A stretch of DNA of 51,425 bases from Rhodospirillaceae bacterium (GTDB lineage: Bacteria > Pseudomonadota > Alphaproteobacteria > Kiloniellales > DSM-21159): NCBI GenBank assembly GCA_029265995.1, contig JAJUFM010000007.1:1-51425 (forward strand). The letters are read 5' to 3'. Below are positions 23,241 to 31,382 of this stretch, piece by piece (within the stretch, counting starts at the first letter, position 1; every line of letters starts with the position of its first letter). The notes beneath the pieces were generated by a model. That model did not search any database. It saw only the letters and a list, made by a program, of their open reading frames with translations, and was not told the origin of the DNA. The position numbers and the translations under genes were made by a program.

Positions 23241-24488
23241 ATGATCTATCTGCGGTCCTTCGCAGTTCTTCTGATCATCGCCTTAATGGCAGCCTCCTGC
23301 AGTAACCCCGAGCGAGTGCGGGTCGCCAGCGCACCTCTGCCGCCTCTCCCGCGAGCGAAGCCCATGGATCTGGCAGGGGGCAGTGTCGGGCCCATGGCGA
23401 GTGTGCCCACATCGGAAGTAGAAGTAACGGCTATAGGCGAGGCACCTGCTGCGTCCCCTGCTACTTCCCCTCCTGCGGCTTCCCCAGGCGACACCGCGGC
23501 GCCCCTGCAGCCAGAAGCGGCAGGAGGCGAAGGGGAGGCGTCCCGGCTCGTGCGGCCGGCCGAGAGCAGCTACGTCGTACAGGCAGGTGACACGCTCTTC
23601 TCTATTTCGCAGCGATTCGAAGTACCCTTGGCGGCGATGATCGACGCCAATGGCCTCAACGCTCCCTTTGAATTGCGGGTGGGACAACCGCTCACCATTC
23701 CTTCCGTACGGGTCTATGAGGTGCGTTCCGGTGAAACCTTGGAGGACATTGCAGCGCGGCAGGGCGTGAGCACGGCTCAACTCGCGCAAGCCAATCGTCT
23801 TGAAGCTCCCTATCGCCTCTGGGGCGGACAGAGGCTCGTGCTACCCGGCACCGTCGCTGACGAACCGATCGGTGAAGTGGATGTGACGCTGGCCGAGGCG
23901 GCCGCCGCAGCGGCCCCGGCCGGCGAGGTGGCGGATCCAGCGGAGCCCCTTCCAACGCAGGAGGTGGAAGAACTGGCGCTGCCCCCGGAAGAAGACGTTT
24001 CCCAGCCACCCGAAACGGCTACACCTCCGGCGGATACTCAGGCCGAACCTAGCGAGCCGGCACCTGTTGCGGCGGTACCCTCGCCTCCACCACGGAGCGG
24101 TGGTCGCTTCCTTTGGCCGCTTCAAGGCGAGCAGGTTGCGGCTTTCGGTCCTCAAGGGGATGGCCGACATAACGATGGAATCAACATCGCGGCCGCGCGA
24201 GGCACCACCGTCGTTGCGGCGGAAAACGGTGTGGTCGCCTACGCCGGGAACGAGCTGCGTGGCTTTGGCAATCTGCTCCTGATCAAGCATTCAGACGACT
24301 GGATCACCGCTTACGCTCACAATGACCGTCTCCTGGTGAGCGCAGGCGACTCGGTCACCCGCGGGCAAGCCATTGCGGAGGTGGGTGCTACTGGAAGCGT
24401 TGCGCAGCCGCAGCTGCACTTTGAAATCCGCAAGGGCACGCGCGCGGTAGATCCCATGCCCCTGTTAGAGGGAACTGGTGGTGGTTAG
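23241..24488 (+). CDS. LysM/M23-domain lipoprotein (NlpD/LppB type), probably a degenerate peptidase
   Basis: A 415-residue envelope protein. The signal peptide ends in a lipobox, MAASC, so it should be lipidated. Two LysM modules (about 112-155 and 157-201; YVVQAGDTLFSISQRF and YEVRSGETLEDIAARQ) bind peptidoglycan. A Pro/Glu/Ala linker leads to a C-terminal M23 domain (about 290-410). The metal motifs look incomplete: HNDGINI stands where HxGxD is expected, and PQLHFEI lacks the first His of HxH. That suggests an amidase activator rather than an enzyme, as for NlpD. GAGG precedes the ATG, 9 nt after pcm. Confidence 0.88.
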   Translation: MIYLRSFAVLLIIALMAASCSNPERVRVASAPLPPLPRAKPMDLAGGSVGPMASVPTSEVEVTAIGEAPAASPATSPPAASPGDTAAPLQPEAAGGEGEASRLVRPAESSYVVQAGDTLFSISQRFEVPLAAMIDANGLNAPFELRVGQPLTIPSVRVYEVRSGETLEDIAARQGVSTAQLAQANRLEAPYRLWGGQRLVLPGTVADEPIGEVDVTLAEAAAAAAPAGEVADPAEPLPTQEVEELALPPEEDVSQPPETATPPADTQAEPSEPAPVAAVPSPPPRSGGRFLWPLQGEQVAAFGPQGDGRHNDGINIAAARGTTVVAAENGVVAYAGNELRGFGNLLLIKHSDDWITAYAHNDRLLVSAGDSVTRGQAIAEVGATGSVAQPQLHFEIRKGTRAVDPMPLLEGTGGG

Positions 24489-24556
24489 CCAGTAAAGCGC
24501 TCAACCGGCCGTGTAGTGGCAGGTCGAGCGCGGTTACCGGGTGTCTGCCTAAGAGC

Positions 24557-25435
24557 CTATTCCAACCTTTGGCCCAGGCGACCGGCTAGATCCTGTACGA
24601 ATTGCCAAGCGACACGACCGGAGCGGGCGCCGCGTGTGACGGCCCATTCGTTCGCTTCACGAATGAGCTGTTCCTCCGGTACATCGAGGCCGAAGCGGCG
24701 CGCATAGCCGCGGATCATGTCAAGGTAGGTTTGCTGGTCGCAGTTGTGGAAGCCGAGCCACAAGCCAAAGCGATCCGACAAGCTGACCTTTTCCTCGACA
24801 GCCTCACCCGGGTTGATGGCCGTAGAACGTTCGTTCTCGATCATGTCTCTCGGCAAGAGGTGGCGTCGATTCGACGTCGCGTAGAAGATCACGTTCTCCG
24901 GACGCCCCTCGACGCCTCCTTCCAGCACCGCTTTGAGCGACTTGTAGCTGGTATCGTCGTGGTCGAAGGAAAGATCGTCACAGAAGAGTAGGCAATGCCG
25001 GCTCTGACTACGGACCATCGAGAGCAGGCGGGGGAGGGTAGGAATATCTTCGCGATGGATTTCGATGAGCGCGACAGGCTCGAACTTTAGCTCTTCTGCT
25101 TGTTCGTTGACCGCGGCGTGAACCGCTTTCACGAGCGAAGACTTTCCTGTGCCCCTGGCTCCCCATAGCAGCGCGTTGTTGGCCGGCAAGCCTTTAGCGA
25201 AGCGCAAGGTGTTCGCGTGAAGTTGGGTAGCTTGGCGATCGATTCCGCGCAGCAGATCGATCTCCAATCGATTGGGGCGCGCCACTGGCTCGAGCCGTGG
25301 CCCCTCTGGCTGCCAGACAAACACGTCACTTCCATCCATTGTGAAGGATGGAGGTGACGGAGGCGCCAATTGCTCCAAGGCAGAGGCAATACGGTTCAAC
25401 AGGCTGTATACTTCTCGCGGATCAAGCTCGCTCAT
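24557..25435 (-). CDS. DUF815 family AAA+ ATPase
   Basis: A 292-residue cytosolic P-loop protein of unknown biochemical role. Walker A is LLWGARGTGKSSLVKAVH, the Walker B strand is CLLFCDDLSFD with two acidic residues, and ATSNRRHLLPRDM serves as sensor 1. These are the DUF815 hallmarks. It is commonly found near surE/pcm and yajC-secDF in alphaproteobacteria, but here it lies on the opposite strand between the LysM/M23 gene and yajC. Confidence 0.9.
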   Translation of the reverse strand: MSELDPREVYSLLNRIASALEQLAPPSPPSFTMDGSDVFVWQPEGPRLEPVARPNRLEIDLLRGIDRQATQLHANTLRFAKGLPANNALLWGARGTGKSSLVKAVHAAVNEQAEELKFEPVALIEIHREDIPTLPRLLSMVRSQSRHCLLFCDDLSFDHDDTSYKSLKAVLEGGVEGRPENVIFYATSNRRHLLPRDMIENERSTAINPGEAVEEKVSLSDRFGLWLGFHNCDQQTYLDMIRGYARRFGLDVPEEQLIREANEWAVTRGARSGRVAWQFVQDLAGRLGQRLE

Positions 25436-25662
25436 GATGTCTCTTGCAGGGGCTGGCGCGTCCGGACGAGCATCCGGTCAGTAGCGCGAAGTCTATGAGT
25501 GGAAAAGCCTTTCGGCTAACGGTGCGGCAAGCTAGCCTTCGCGGCAGAAGTCCGTCAATCCGCTGGCCAGGTTTCATTGCAATTCATGTGCATGTGGCTA
25601 TAGTCCGGCCTCACTTGCGGCCGGCTAAACGTCGGGCACGAACCATTCTTTAAGGAGTGAGT

Positions 25663-26013
25663 ATGCTGATTTCTCCGGCCTATGCCCAGGCGCCAGGCGC
25701 CGGCGGAGGCGACGTCCTGGTGTCGCTGTTGCCAATCATACTGATTTTTGTCGTTTTTTATTTTCTGCTGATACGCCCGCAACAGAAGAAGGTGAAGCAA
25801 CATCGCGCGATGATTGAAGCGGTACGTCGAGGCGACCGCATCGTCACCTCTGGCGGGATCATCGGGACCGTCACCAAAGTCATCAGCGATGGTGAGGTGG
25901 AAGTAGAGATCGCCCAGGGTACCCGCGTGAAGGTCGTGCGCCAGACCATCAGCGACGTGCTCGACAAGGGCGAGTCTCGTACGGTCGCCGAAACGAGCGG
26001 CGCTGAAAAGTAA
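25663..26013 (+). CDS. yajC: Preprotein translocase accessory subunit YajC
   Basis: A 116-residue single-pass membrane protein of the SecDF-YajC complex. The helix is LVSLLPIILIFVVFYFLLIR, followed at once by PQQKKVKQHRAMI, the YajC signature, and a small beta domain (GDRIVTSGGIIGTVTKV). AAGGAG lies 5 nt before the ATG at 25663; a GTG at 25657 would overlap that site and is rejected. First gene of yajC-secD-secF. Confidence 0.95.
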   Translation: MLISPAYAQAPGAGGGDVLVSLLPIILIFVVFYFLLIRPQQKKVKQHRAMIEAVRRGDRIVTSGGIIGTVTKVISDGEVEVEIAQGTRVKVVRQTISDVLDKGESRTVAETSGAEK

Positions 26014-26051
26014 GCGGCCCTTCAACAGGGTCCAAGGACTAGGACGCGCTG

Positions 26052-27620
26052 ATGGTTCACATTTCCCGCGCGCAGCTACTTGCGATTTTCGGCGTTCTTA
26101 TTGCTGGATTTCTCTTCGCTGCCCCAAATCTTCTTTCGCGTGACACGGTAGAGAAGCTGCCTTCATGGCTTCCAAACCAGCAGGTTAACCTCGGTCTTGA
26201 CCTGCGGGGAGGCTCCTACCTGCTGCTGCGGGTCGATGTGGACGGCGTCTTCCAGGAGCAGCTGCAGGGATTTGTCGATTCTGTTCGCGTGGAACTGCGG
26301 CGGGCGCGGATTGGCTATACGGGGCTCGGGCTCGAAGGCAACAGCGTTGTTTTTTCGCTGCGCGACACTGCCGATATCGAACGCGCACGGGAGGTATTGC
26401 GGGACTACATCGGCGATGCCCGCCTTCGGATTAGCGATCAGGGTGAGGGCTCGATCACGCTGAGCGAGGAGGCCATGGCCGAGAGGCGCTCCGGCGTGGT
26501 GCAGCAATCGATCGAGATCGTCAGGCGTCGCATCGACGAGACCGGAACGCGCGAGCCCACCATCCAGCGCCAGGGTGAGGATCGAATCCTCGTGCAGCTT
26601 CCCGGCGAGGATGATCCAGAGCGCGTCAAGGACTTGCTTGGACAGACGGCACGAATGTCCTTCCACCTCGTTGAGGAAGACGTTGTGCCCGGGGTCGACC
26701 CGGTCCCTCCTGGATCCAAGTTACTACAATCGCGCGAACGAGCACCCGGTGGTCAGCCGCTTGAATACGTGGTCCGCAATCGGGTCATGGTGAGCGGCGA
26801 CAACCTTGTGGATGCGCAGGCGACCTTCCAGGAAGGACAGCCGGTGGTGTCCTTCCGGTTCGATTCTGTCGGTGCGCAACGTTTTGGTGACGCGACGCGC
26901 AACAACGTTGGCCGTCTCTTCGCCATCGTCCTTGACGATGAAGTCATTTCCGCACCGGTCATTCGAGAGCCGATCCTTGGGGGACGCGGTGTGATCTCCG
27001 GAAGTTTCACCACGCAGGAGGCACAGGATCTTGCCCTCCTGCTTCGGGCGGGAGCCTTGCCGGCTGAGTTGCTGGTCATCGAGGAGCGTACCGTAGGGCC
27101 GGGGCTCGGCGCGGATTCGATCGCAGCGGGAGAACTGGCCTCGGTTCTCGGTCTGTTGTTTGTGGTTGTCTTGATGGTCGCTGTTTATGGGCTCTTCGGA
27201 GCTATGGCGTCCTTCGCGTTGCTCTTTAATCTCGTGCTGATGTTGGCCGCCCTTTCGGCGCTTCAAGCTACACTGACCCTGCCTGGTATTGCAGGCATCG
27301 TCCTGACCATCGGTATGGCGGTCGATGCCAACGTGCTCATATTCGAGCGCATACGCGAAGAAGTGCTCAATGGGCGCGGTCCGGTTTCGGCTATTGACCA
27401 CGGCTACCGTGAAGCCCTGTCCGCGATCATCGATGCAAACGTGACAACGCTGATCGCCGCAATCTTGCTGTATCAGTTTGGCACGGGCCCGATCCGCGGC
27501 TTTGCCGTTACCCTGTCTATCGGCCTGGTAACGTCCATGTTCACAGCCATCATGGTGACGCGTTTGATGGTAGTGACCTGGCTACGTGCAGGGCGCACCA
27601 AGAAGACGCTCCCGATCTGA
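26052..27620 (+). CDS. secD: Protein translocase subunit SecD
   Basis: A 522-residue inner-membrane protein that uses proton motive force to pull exported proteins through SecYEG. After TM1 comes the large periplasmic domain starting QVNLGLDLRGGSYLLLRVDV, with the family LDLRGG motif. The transport region has GGRGVISGSFTTQEAQDLAL, then five more helices including GIAGIVLTIGMAVDANVLIF, which carries the conserved Asp. It lies 38 nt after yajC and 13 nt before secF. Confidence 0.96.
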   Translation: MVHISRAQLLAIFGVLIAGFLFAAPNLLSRDTVEKLPSWLPNQQVNLGLDLRGGSYLLLRVDVDGVFQEQLQGFVDSVRVELRRARIGYTGLGLEGNSVVFSLRDTADIERAREVLRDYIGDARLRISDQGEGSITLSEEAMAERRSGVVQQSIEIVRRRIDETGTREPTIQRQGEDRILVQLPGEDDPERVKDLLGQTARMSFHLVEEDVVPGVDPVPPGSKLLQSRERAPGGQPLEYVVRNRVMVSGDNLVDAQATFQEGQPVVSFRFDSVGAQRFGDATRNNVGRLFAIVLDDEVISAPVIREPILGGRGVISGSFTTQEAQDLALLLRAGALPAELLVIEERTVGPGLGADSIAAGELASVLGLLFVVVLMVAVYGLFGAMASFALLFNLVLMLAALSALQATLTLPGIAGIVLTIGMAVDANVLIFERIREEVLNGRGPVSAIDHGYREALSAIIDANVTTLIAAILLYQFGTGPIRGFAVTLSIGLVTSMFTAIMVTRLMVVTWLRAGRTKKTLPI

Positions 27621-27633
27621 AGAAAGCGCCCCC

Positions 27634-28599
27634 ATGGCTTTGATCCGCTACCTTCCTATTCGCCCCAACATTCGCTTTGTCCAGGCTCGTCTCTGGACCC
27701 TTGCAGTGGCCGCCATCCTCATGGCGGTTTCGATCGTCAGCTTTGCGGTTCAGGGTCTTAATTTCGGTGTCGATTTCCGGGGTGGGATCCTGATCGAGAT
27801 CCGCACCCATGAGCCGGCGGATATTGAAGATCTTCGGGCCCGCCTGGGTAGGCTGGACATAGGACCGGTCACCTTACAACAGTTTGGTGAACCGACCGAC
27901 GTCCTGATCAACGTACAACGTCAGGACGGCGAAGAAGCAGAGCAGATGGCGGCCGTCAATGCTGTGCGGGCCGAACTCGGGGACGTGGTGCAAGAGTACC
28001 GCCGGACGGAGTTCGTAGGACCGACTGTCGGCGAGGAGTTACGCCGGGCCGGCATGATGGCAACACTCCTGTCCATACTAGGTATCGGAGTCTATATCTG
28101 GTTTCGCTTTGAGTGGAATTACGCGGTTGCAGCGCTACTCAGTCTGGTTCATGACATCGTCGCGACAGTCGGCTTTTTCTCGATAACGCAGATCGAGTTC
28201 AACCTGACGACACTAGCTGCAGTGCTGACAATCGCCGGCTATTCGGTCAATGACACGGTAGTCGTGTTTGATCGCATCCGTGAGATGCTCCGGAAGTACA
28301 AGAGACTGTCAGCGCTGGATATGCTGAATGTGGCCTTGAACTCCACGTTCTCGCGGACGCTGCTTACTTCCGTCACCACCCTGGTGGCCCTGGTGGCGCT
28401 CTACGCGTTCGGTGGTGAGGTGATCCGAGGTTTCGCCGCGGGCTTGATTTGGGGGATCGTATTGGGAACCTTTTCGACCATCGGATTGGCAGTGCCGCTG
28501 CTCTATTATCTTGGTGTGCGGCATCCCAGTGCGGCAGGTGGAGAAGAGGGCAGTTCCAAGGCGGCAGCAAAGGCCACCGCTTCATCTAAAGGAAGCTAA
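27634..28599 (+). CDS. secF: Protein translocase subunit SecF
   Basis: A 321-residue partner of SecD with six membrane helices. NFGVDFRGGILIEIRT is the SecF periplasmic signature. FVGPTVGEELRRAG, AVLTIAGYSVNDTVVVFDRI and LNSTFSRTLLTSVTTLVALV are the conserved C-terminal blocks. The ATG at 27634 gives MALIRYLPI; an upstream frame extension into secD lacks family similarity. The Mth938-like gene starts 3 nt after its stop. Confidence 0.95.
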   Translation: MALIRYLPIRPNIRFVQARLWTLAVAAILMAVSIVSFAVQGLNFGVDFRGGILIEIRTHEPADIEDLRARLGRLDIGPVTLQQFGEPTDVLINVQRQDGEEAEQMAAVNAVRAELGDVVQEYRRTEFVGPTVGEELRRAGMMATLLSILGIGVYIWFRFEWNYAVAALLSLVHDIVATVGFFSITQIEFNLTTLAAVLTIAGYSVNDTVVVFDRIREMLRKYKRLSALDMLNVALNSTFSRTLLTSVTTLVALVALYAFGGEVIRGFAAGLIWGIVLGTFSTIGLAVPLLYYLGVRHPSAAGGEEGSSKAAAKATASSKGS

Positions 28600-28602
28600 C
28601 GG

Positions 28603-28977
28603 ATGGATATCACTCCGCTGGTTCCCGAGGACCGGCAGGTGATCAATGCCTACGGTGACGGCGGGTTTCGGATCGCCGGGCAACGCTGGACCGGTTCGGT
28701 CATCGTCTTCCCTCACCGAACCATTTCATGGCAGCCGTCGCGCTTTGTTGAAGTAGATGCGCAAGGGCTGGAGCCTGTGGTTCAGGAAAGCGGGGTTCAG
28801 GTACTGTTGCTCGGGTGCGGTCTACGCGCTGAGTGGCCGAGTAAAGAGCTTCGTGGCTGGCTGCGGGAGAAGGGTGTTGTCGTGGAGCCCATGGATACCG
28901 GAGCGGCCGCACGCACATTCAATGTGATGTTGACGGAAGATCGCGCTGTGGCAGCGGCTTTACTCGCAGTTGAATGA
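28603..28977 (+). CDS. Mth938-like domain protein (NDUFAF3-related)
   Basis: A 124-residue small cytosolic protein. YGDGGFRIAGQRWTGSVIVF and QVLLLGCGLRAEWPSKEL match the Mth938-like fold family, whose mitochondrial member NDUFAF3 helps assemble respiratory complex I. The conserved TFNVMLTEDRAVAAALLAVE end is present. It starts 3 nt after secF, an arrangement common in alphaproteobacteria, so it is probably co-transcribed. Biochemical function in bacteria is not settled. Confidence 0.85.
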   Translation: MDITPLVPEDRQVINAYGDGGFRIAGQRWTGSVIVFPHRTISWQPSRFVEVDAQGLEPVVQESGVQVLLLGCGLRAEWPSKELRGWLREKGVVVEPMDTGAAARTFNVMLTEDRAVAAALLAVE

Positions 28978-29021
28978 GCTGCACGCACTGAAGCCTTGGT
29001 TTAGGGAACCGGAAGGAAGAC

Positions 29022-29477
29022 ATGGCGCAAGACCTGTGGTTTGAGGACTTTACGGTCGGTAGAAGATTCCGCACTCGGGGCGTGACTCTGAGCGAGGCTC
29101 AAATCCTGGATTTCGCCTGGCAATGGGATCCCCAGCCATTTCACATCGATCTGGAAGCATCGTCGCGCTGGGGATACGGCGGGCTGATTGCCAGCGGTTT
29201 TCACACGCTCTGCGCAGCTTTCCGCATGGTAGTCCAAGAGCGCATCTTTACGGCAGCCAGTCTCGGCTCGCCGGGGATGGACAAGATCCGGTGGCTGAGG
29301 CCGGTTCGGCCTGGAGATACCATCCAGACCGAACTGGAAGTCATCGATGCGCGCATCTCGCAGTCCAAGCCAGACAGGGGCATCGTGACCATGCTCTATC
29401 GCGTCTGGAACCAGCGCGGCGAAGAGGTGATGCGCTTGGAAGCCGTTCAGATTCTTCGGCGCCGCCCGGAGAACTGA
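29022..29477 (+). CDS. MaoC-family (R)-hydratase-like protein
   Basis: A 151-residue hot-dog-fold protein. The hydratase catalytic region is visible as DPQPFHID followed by GLIASGFHT, the MaoC Asp and His arrangement. MAQDLWFEDFTVGRRFRTRG is the usual N-terminus, and RPGDTIQTELEVI the second half of the fold. Such proteins hydrate enoyl-CoA thioesters; the substrate is unknown. It follows the Mth938-like gene by 44 nt and is convergent with siaD. Confidence 0.88.
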   Translation: MAQDLWFEDFTVGRRFRTRGVTLSEAQILDFAWQWDPQPFHIDLEASSRWGYGGLIASGFHTLCAAFRMVVQERIFTAASLGSPGMDKIRWLRPVRPGDTIQTELEVIDARISQSKPDRGIVTMLYRVWNQRGEEVMRLEAVQILRRRPEN

Positions 29478-29507
29478 TTTCCGCGGACTCAGGAACTGAG
29501 CGGCGCG

Positions 29508-30380
29508 CTAGGCGATCGAGGTTGTTCGAAAGCGCGCTTCTTTAAAGGGTTCACCATCCTGATAAACCCGGAAGCAGCCGCGCCCGCTCTGCTTAGCCAG
29601 GTAAAGGGCCCTATCCGCCCGGGCAAGCGCATCGTCAAGGGCCGGTTCCTCTTCAAAGACCTGAGTAATGCCGATAGAGATGCTGTAGCCAGTGTGGTTG
29701 GCTGGTCCCGTTACCACGAGGGCCTCTTCAACCGCATTTATCAGGCGCGCAGCGACATTCCTGGCTTCATCCAGAGGGGTGTTGTGCAATAGCACCGCAA
29801 ACTCTTCACCACCGAGCCGGCCGATCAAATCCTCGTCGCGGAGCAAGCTTTTGCAGAGCGTTCCGAAGTGCTCGAGCACGCGATCGCCTGCCGAATGGCC
29901 GAAGCGGTCGTTGATCTGCTTGAAGTGATCCATGTCTATCAGGAGCACGCTTAGAGGGATGCCATGCCTCTGCGCGTCTTCCAGCTGATTTCTCGCCAGG
30001 CAGAAGAAGTGTCTGCGCGAAGCGGTGCCGGTAAGAACATCTGTGGCGACCTGCCGGTGTAGTTCTGCGGTCAGCGCCTCGCGGCGCGTAACTTCCTCCT
30101 GCAGCGCTTCATTCAGTCGCTTCAACTCTGCAGCTTGGCGGACGAGGTTGTGATTGGCGACCTGTAACTCGAGCTGAGTCCGATCGCTGAGCCGTACAAG
30201 TCGGCGCTGTTCCCGCAGGCTCTTTCGGTAAACCTCGGAAAGAAACTTAAGCTTTTCCGCCGCCTCATGAAGCATCGTTGCCATTTGCTCCGACTCGGCG
30301 GCAATCCGCTCCTCGACATCGAACAGCCCAAAGTCCGCTATTGCAGGTAGCTCGGGAGCGTCGTCTGCTGTTTCGCTCAT
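29508..30380 (-). CDS. siaD: Diguanylate cyclase of the Sia pathway (SiaD-like)
   Basis: A 290-residue soluble GGDEF protein that makes cyclic di-GMP. The N-terminal 110 residues are a long charged coiled coil (heptads through LSEVYRKSLREQRRLVRL and LKRLNEALQEEVTRREAL). The catalytic domain has VLLIDMDHFKQINDRFGH and GGEEF at about 190-194. The inhibitory I-site RDED (about 181-184) is in the correct place, five residues before GGEEF. It is last in the operon, 2 nt after siaC. In Pseudomonas, unphosphorylated SiaC binds and activates SiaD; the arrangement here predicts the same. Confidence 0.9.
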   Translation of the reverse strand: MSETADDAPELPAIADFGLFDVEERIAAESEQMATMLHEAAEKLKFLSEVYRKSLREQRRLVRLSDRTQLELQVANHNLVRQAAELKRLNEALQEEVTRREALTAELHRQVATDVLTGTASRRHFFCLARNQLEDAQRHGIPLSVLLIDMDHFKQINDRFGHSAGDRVLEHFGTLCKSLLRDEDLIGRLGGEEFAVLLHNTPLDEARNVAARLINAVEEALVVTGPANHTGYSISIGITQVFEEEPALDDALARADRALYLAKQSGRGCFRVYQDGEPFKEARFRTTSIA

Positions 30381-30382
30381 TG

Positions 30383-30775
30383 CTATTCTCTAGGCACGAC
30401 CCGGAAATCCGCGTGCTTAAAGTCTTCCGCGAAATCCTGGCCGAATTCCTCCATGGTGTCGTCGTCCGGATGATAGTGCCAGTTGATAGCGATCTGGCGG
30501 CCCCTTGCGGCAGCGCTCTCGAGGATCTGAAAGATGTTCATGAGCGCCTTGGCGCTGCTCGAATTGAAGTAAACCAGTTCGAGATCAACCTGAAGAGGCG
30601 GACCTGCTTCATTGAGCTGCTCTTGAAGCGCGCAAAGAATAGGGCCGAAGAAGGCGGCAGCATCCTCTGGATAGGATTCGCCACTGATATGGAGCGTGCC
30701 CTTGCCCGCGTCGAAGAGGACGCGAGGCGACCTCTCACCGGCCGCTATTGCTAGGGGAGTCGGTTGACGGGTCAT
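30383..30775 (-). CDS. siaC: SiaC-like partner-switch protein (DUF1987)
   Basis: A 130-residue small soluble protein. LHISGESYPEDAAAFFGPIL, VYFNSSSAKALMNIFQIL and WHYHPDDDTMEEFGQDFAED are the DUF1987/SiaC signatures. The FNSSSAK segment probably holds the residue phosphorylated by SiaB and dephosphorylated by SiaA. The ATG at 30775 overlaps the siaB stop (ATGA) and has GAAGG about 7 nt upstream, so six residues of an upstream extension are dropped. Phosphorylation state should decide whether it binds SiaD. Confidence 0.92.
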   Translation of the reverse strand: MTRQPTPLAIAAGERSPRVLFDAGKGTLHISGESYPEDAAAFFGPILCALQEQLNEAGPPLQVDLELVYFNSSSAKALMNIFQILESAAARGRQIAINWHYHPDDDTMEEFGQDFAEDFKHADFRVVPRE

Positions 30776-31335
30776 ACGAAGACCTTCAGACAAAAGAAGA
30801 AGCGCTCTTCTTGGAGATCAAGGAAATCGAACTCGATCGGACGGCTGGAGCGCCGTGCTACTTCGATCAAGCCGAGAGAGGCGCCCAGGCTGCCTTCTTC
30901 CGGGGGCTCTTTTAGTTTCTTGCGGTACACAGCGCGCAGCGCGTCCTTGTCCATCGCGGCCAGGGCGGTCAAGCGCGCTTCCAATTGCTCCTTCTGCTGG
31001 AGCGTTATGGTATTTGCGCAGACGACGAAGAAGGCCTGCTCCTCCATTCCAACGACAATCAATCCCGAACCCAAGGGCGTCTCCTGTGGATTGCGGGGGG
31101 GCAGTTGCTCGGCGGAGTAGCGGATGACGTTTTGCACCTGCTCCACGAACACCGAGAAGAGCCGCTTGGTGTGGTTTTGATCGCTATCCTCGTGCTCTAC
31201 CCGACGGCGCAGGGTTTCGCCGAGGGAGAAGAGGATGCTTTCGGAAACGAACCCGCTATACGAAAGAATGGCGCCCTTTCCGTCCTGATCGCACTTGAAC
31301 CCGTAGTAGGCTTCGGCCAAGCGCTGGCTCATCAT
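30772..31335 (-). CDS. siaB: SiaB-family protein kinase (DUF6272)
   Basis: A 187-residue soluble kinase with an HATPase-like fold. FVEQVQNVIRYSAEQ corresponds to the N-box helix, LGSGLIVVGMEEQAFFVVCA to the central strands, and EEGSLGASLGLIEVARRS to the glycine-containing ATP lid. In Pseudomonas SiaB phosphorylates SiaC. The ATG at 31335 with CGGAG seven nt upstream is preferred over a TTG at 31353. It lies 47 nt after siaA and overlaps siaC by 4 nt. Confidence 0.9.
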   Translation of the reverse strand: MMSQRLAEAYYGFKCDQDGKGAILSYSGFVSESILFSLGETLRRRVEHEDSDQNHTKRLFSVFVEQVQNVIRYSAEQLPPRNPQETPLGSGLIVVGMEEQAFFVVCANTITLQQKEQLEARLTALAAMDKDALRAVYRKKLKEPPEEGSLGASLGLIEVARRSSRPIEFDFLDLQEERFFFCLKVFV

Positions 31336-31382
31336 TTCAAACTCCGGTCTCAACCCAAGCCACTAGTTTAGCTCCCTGCGCA

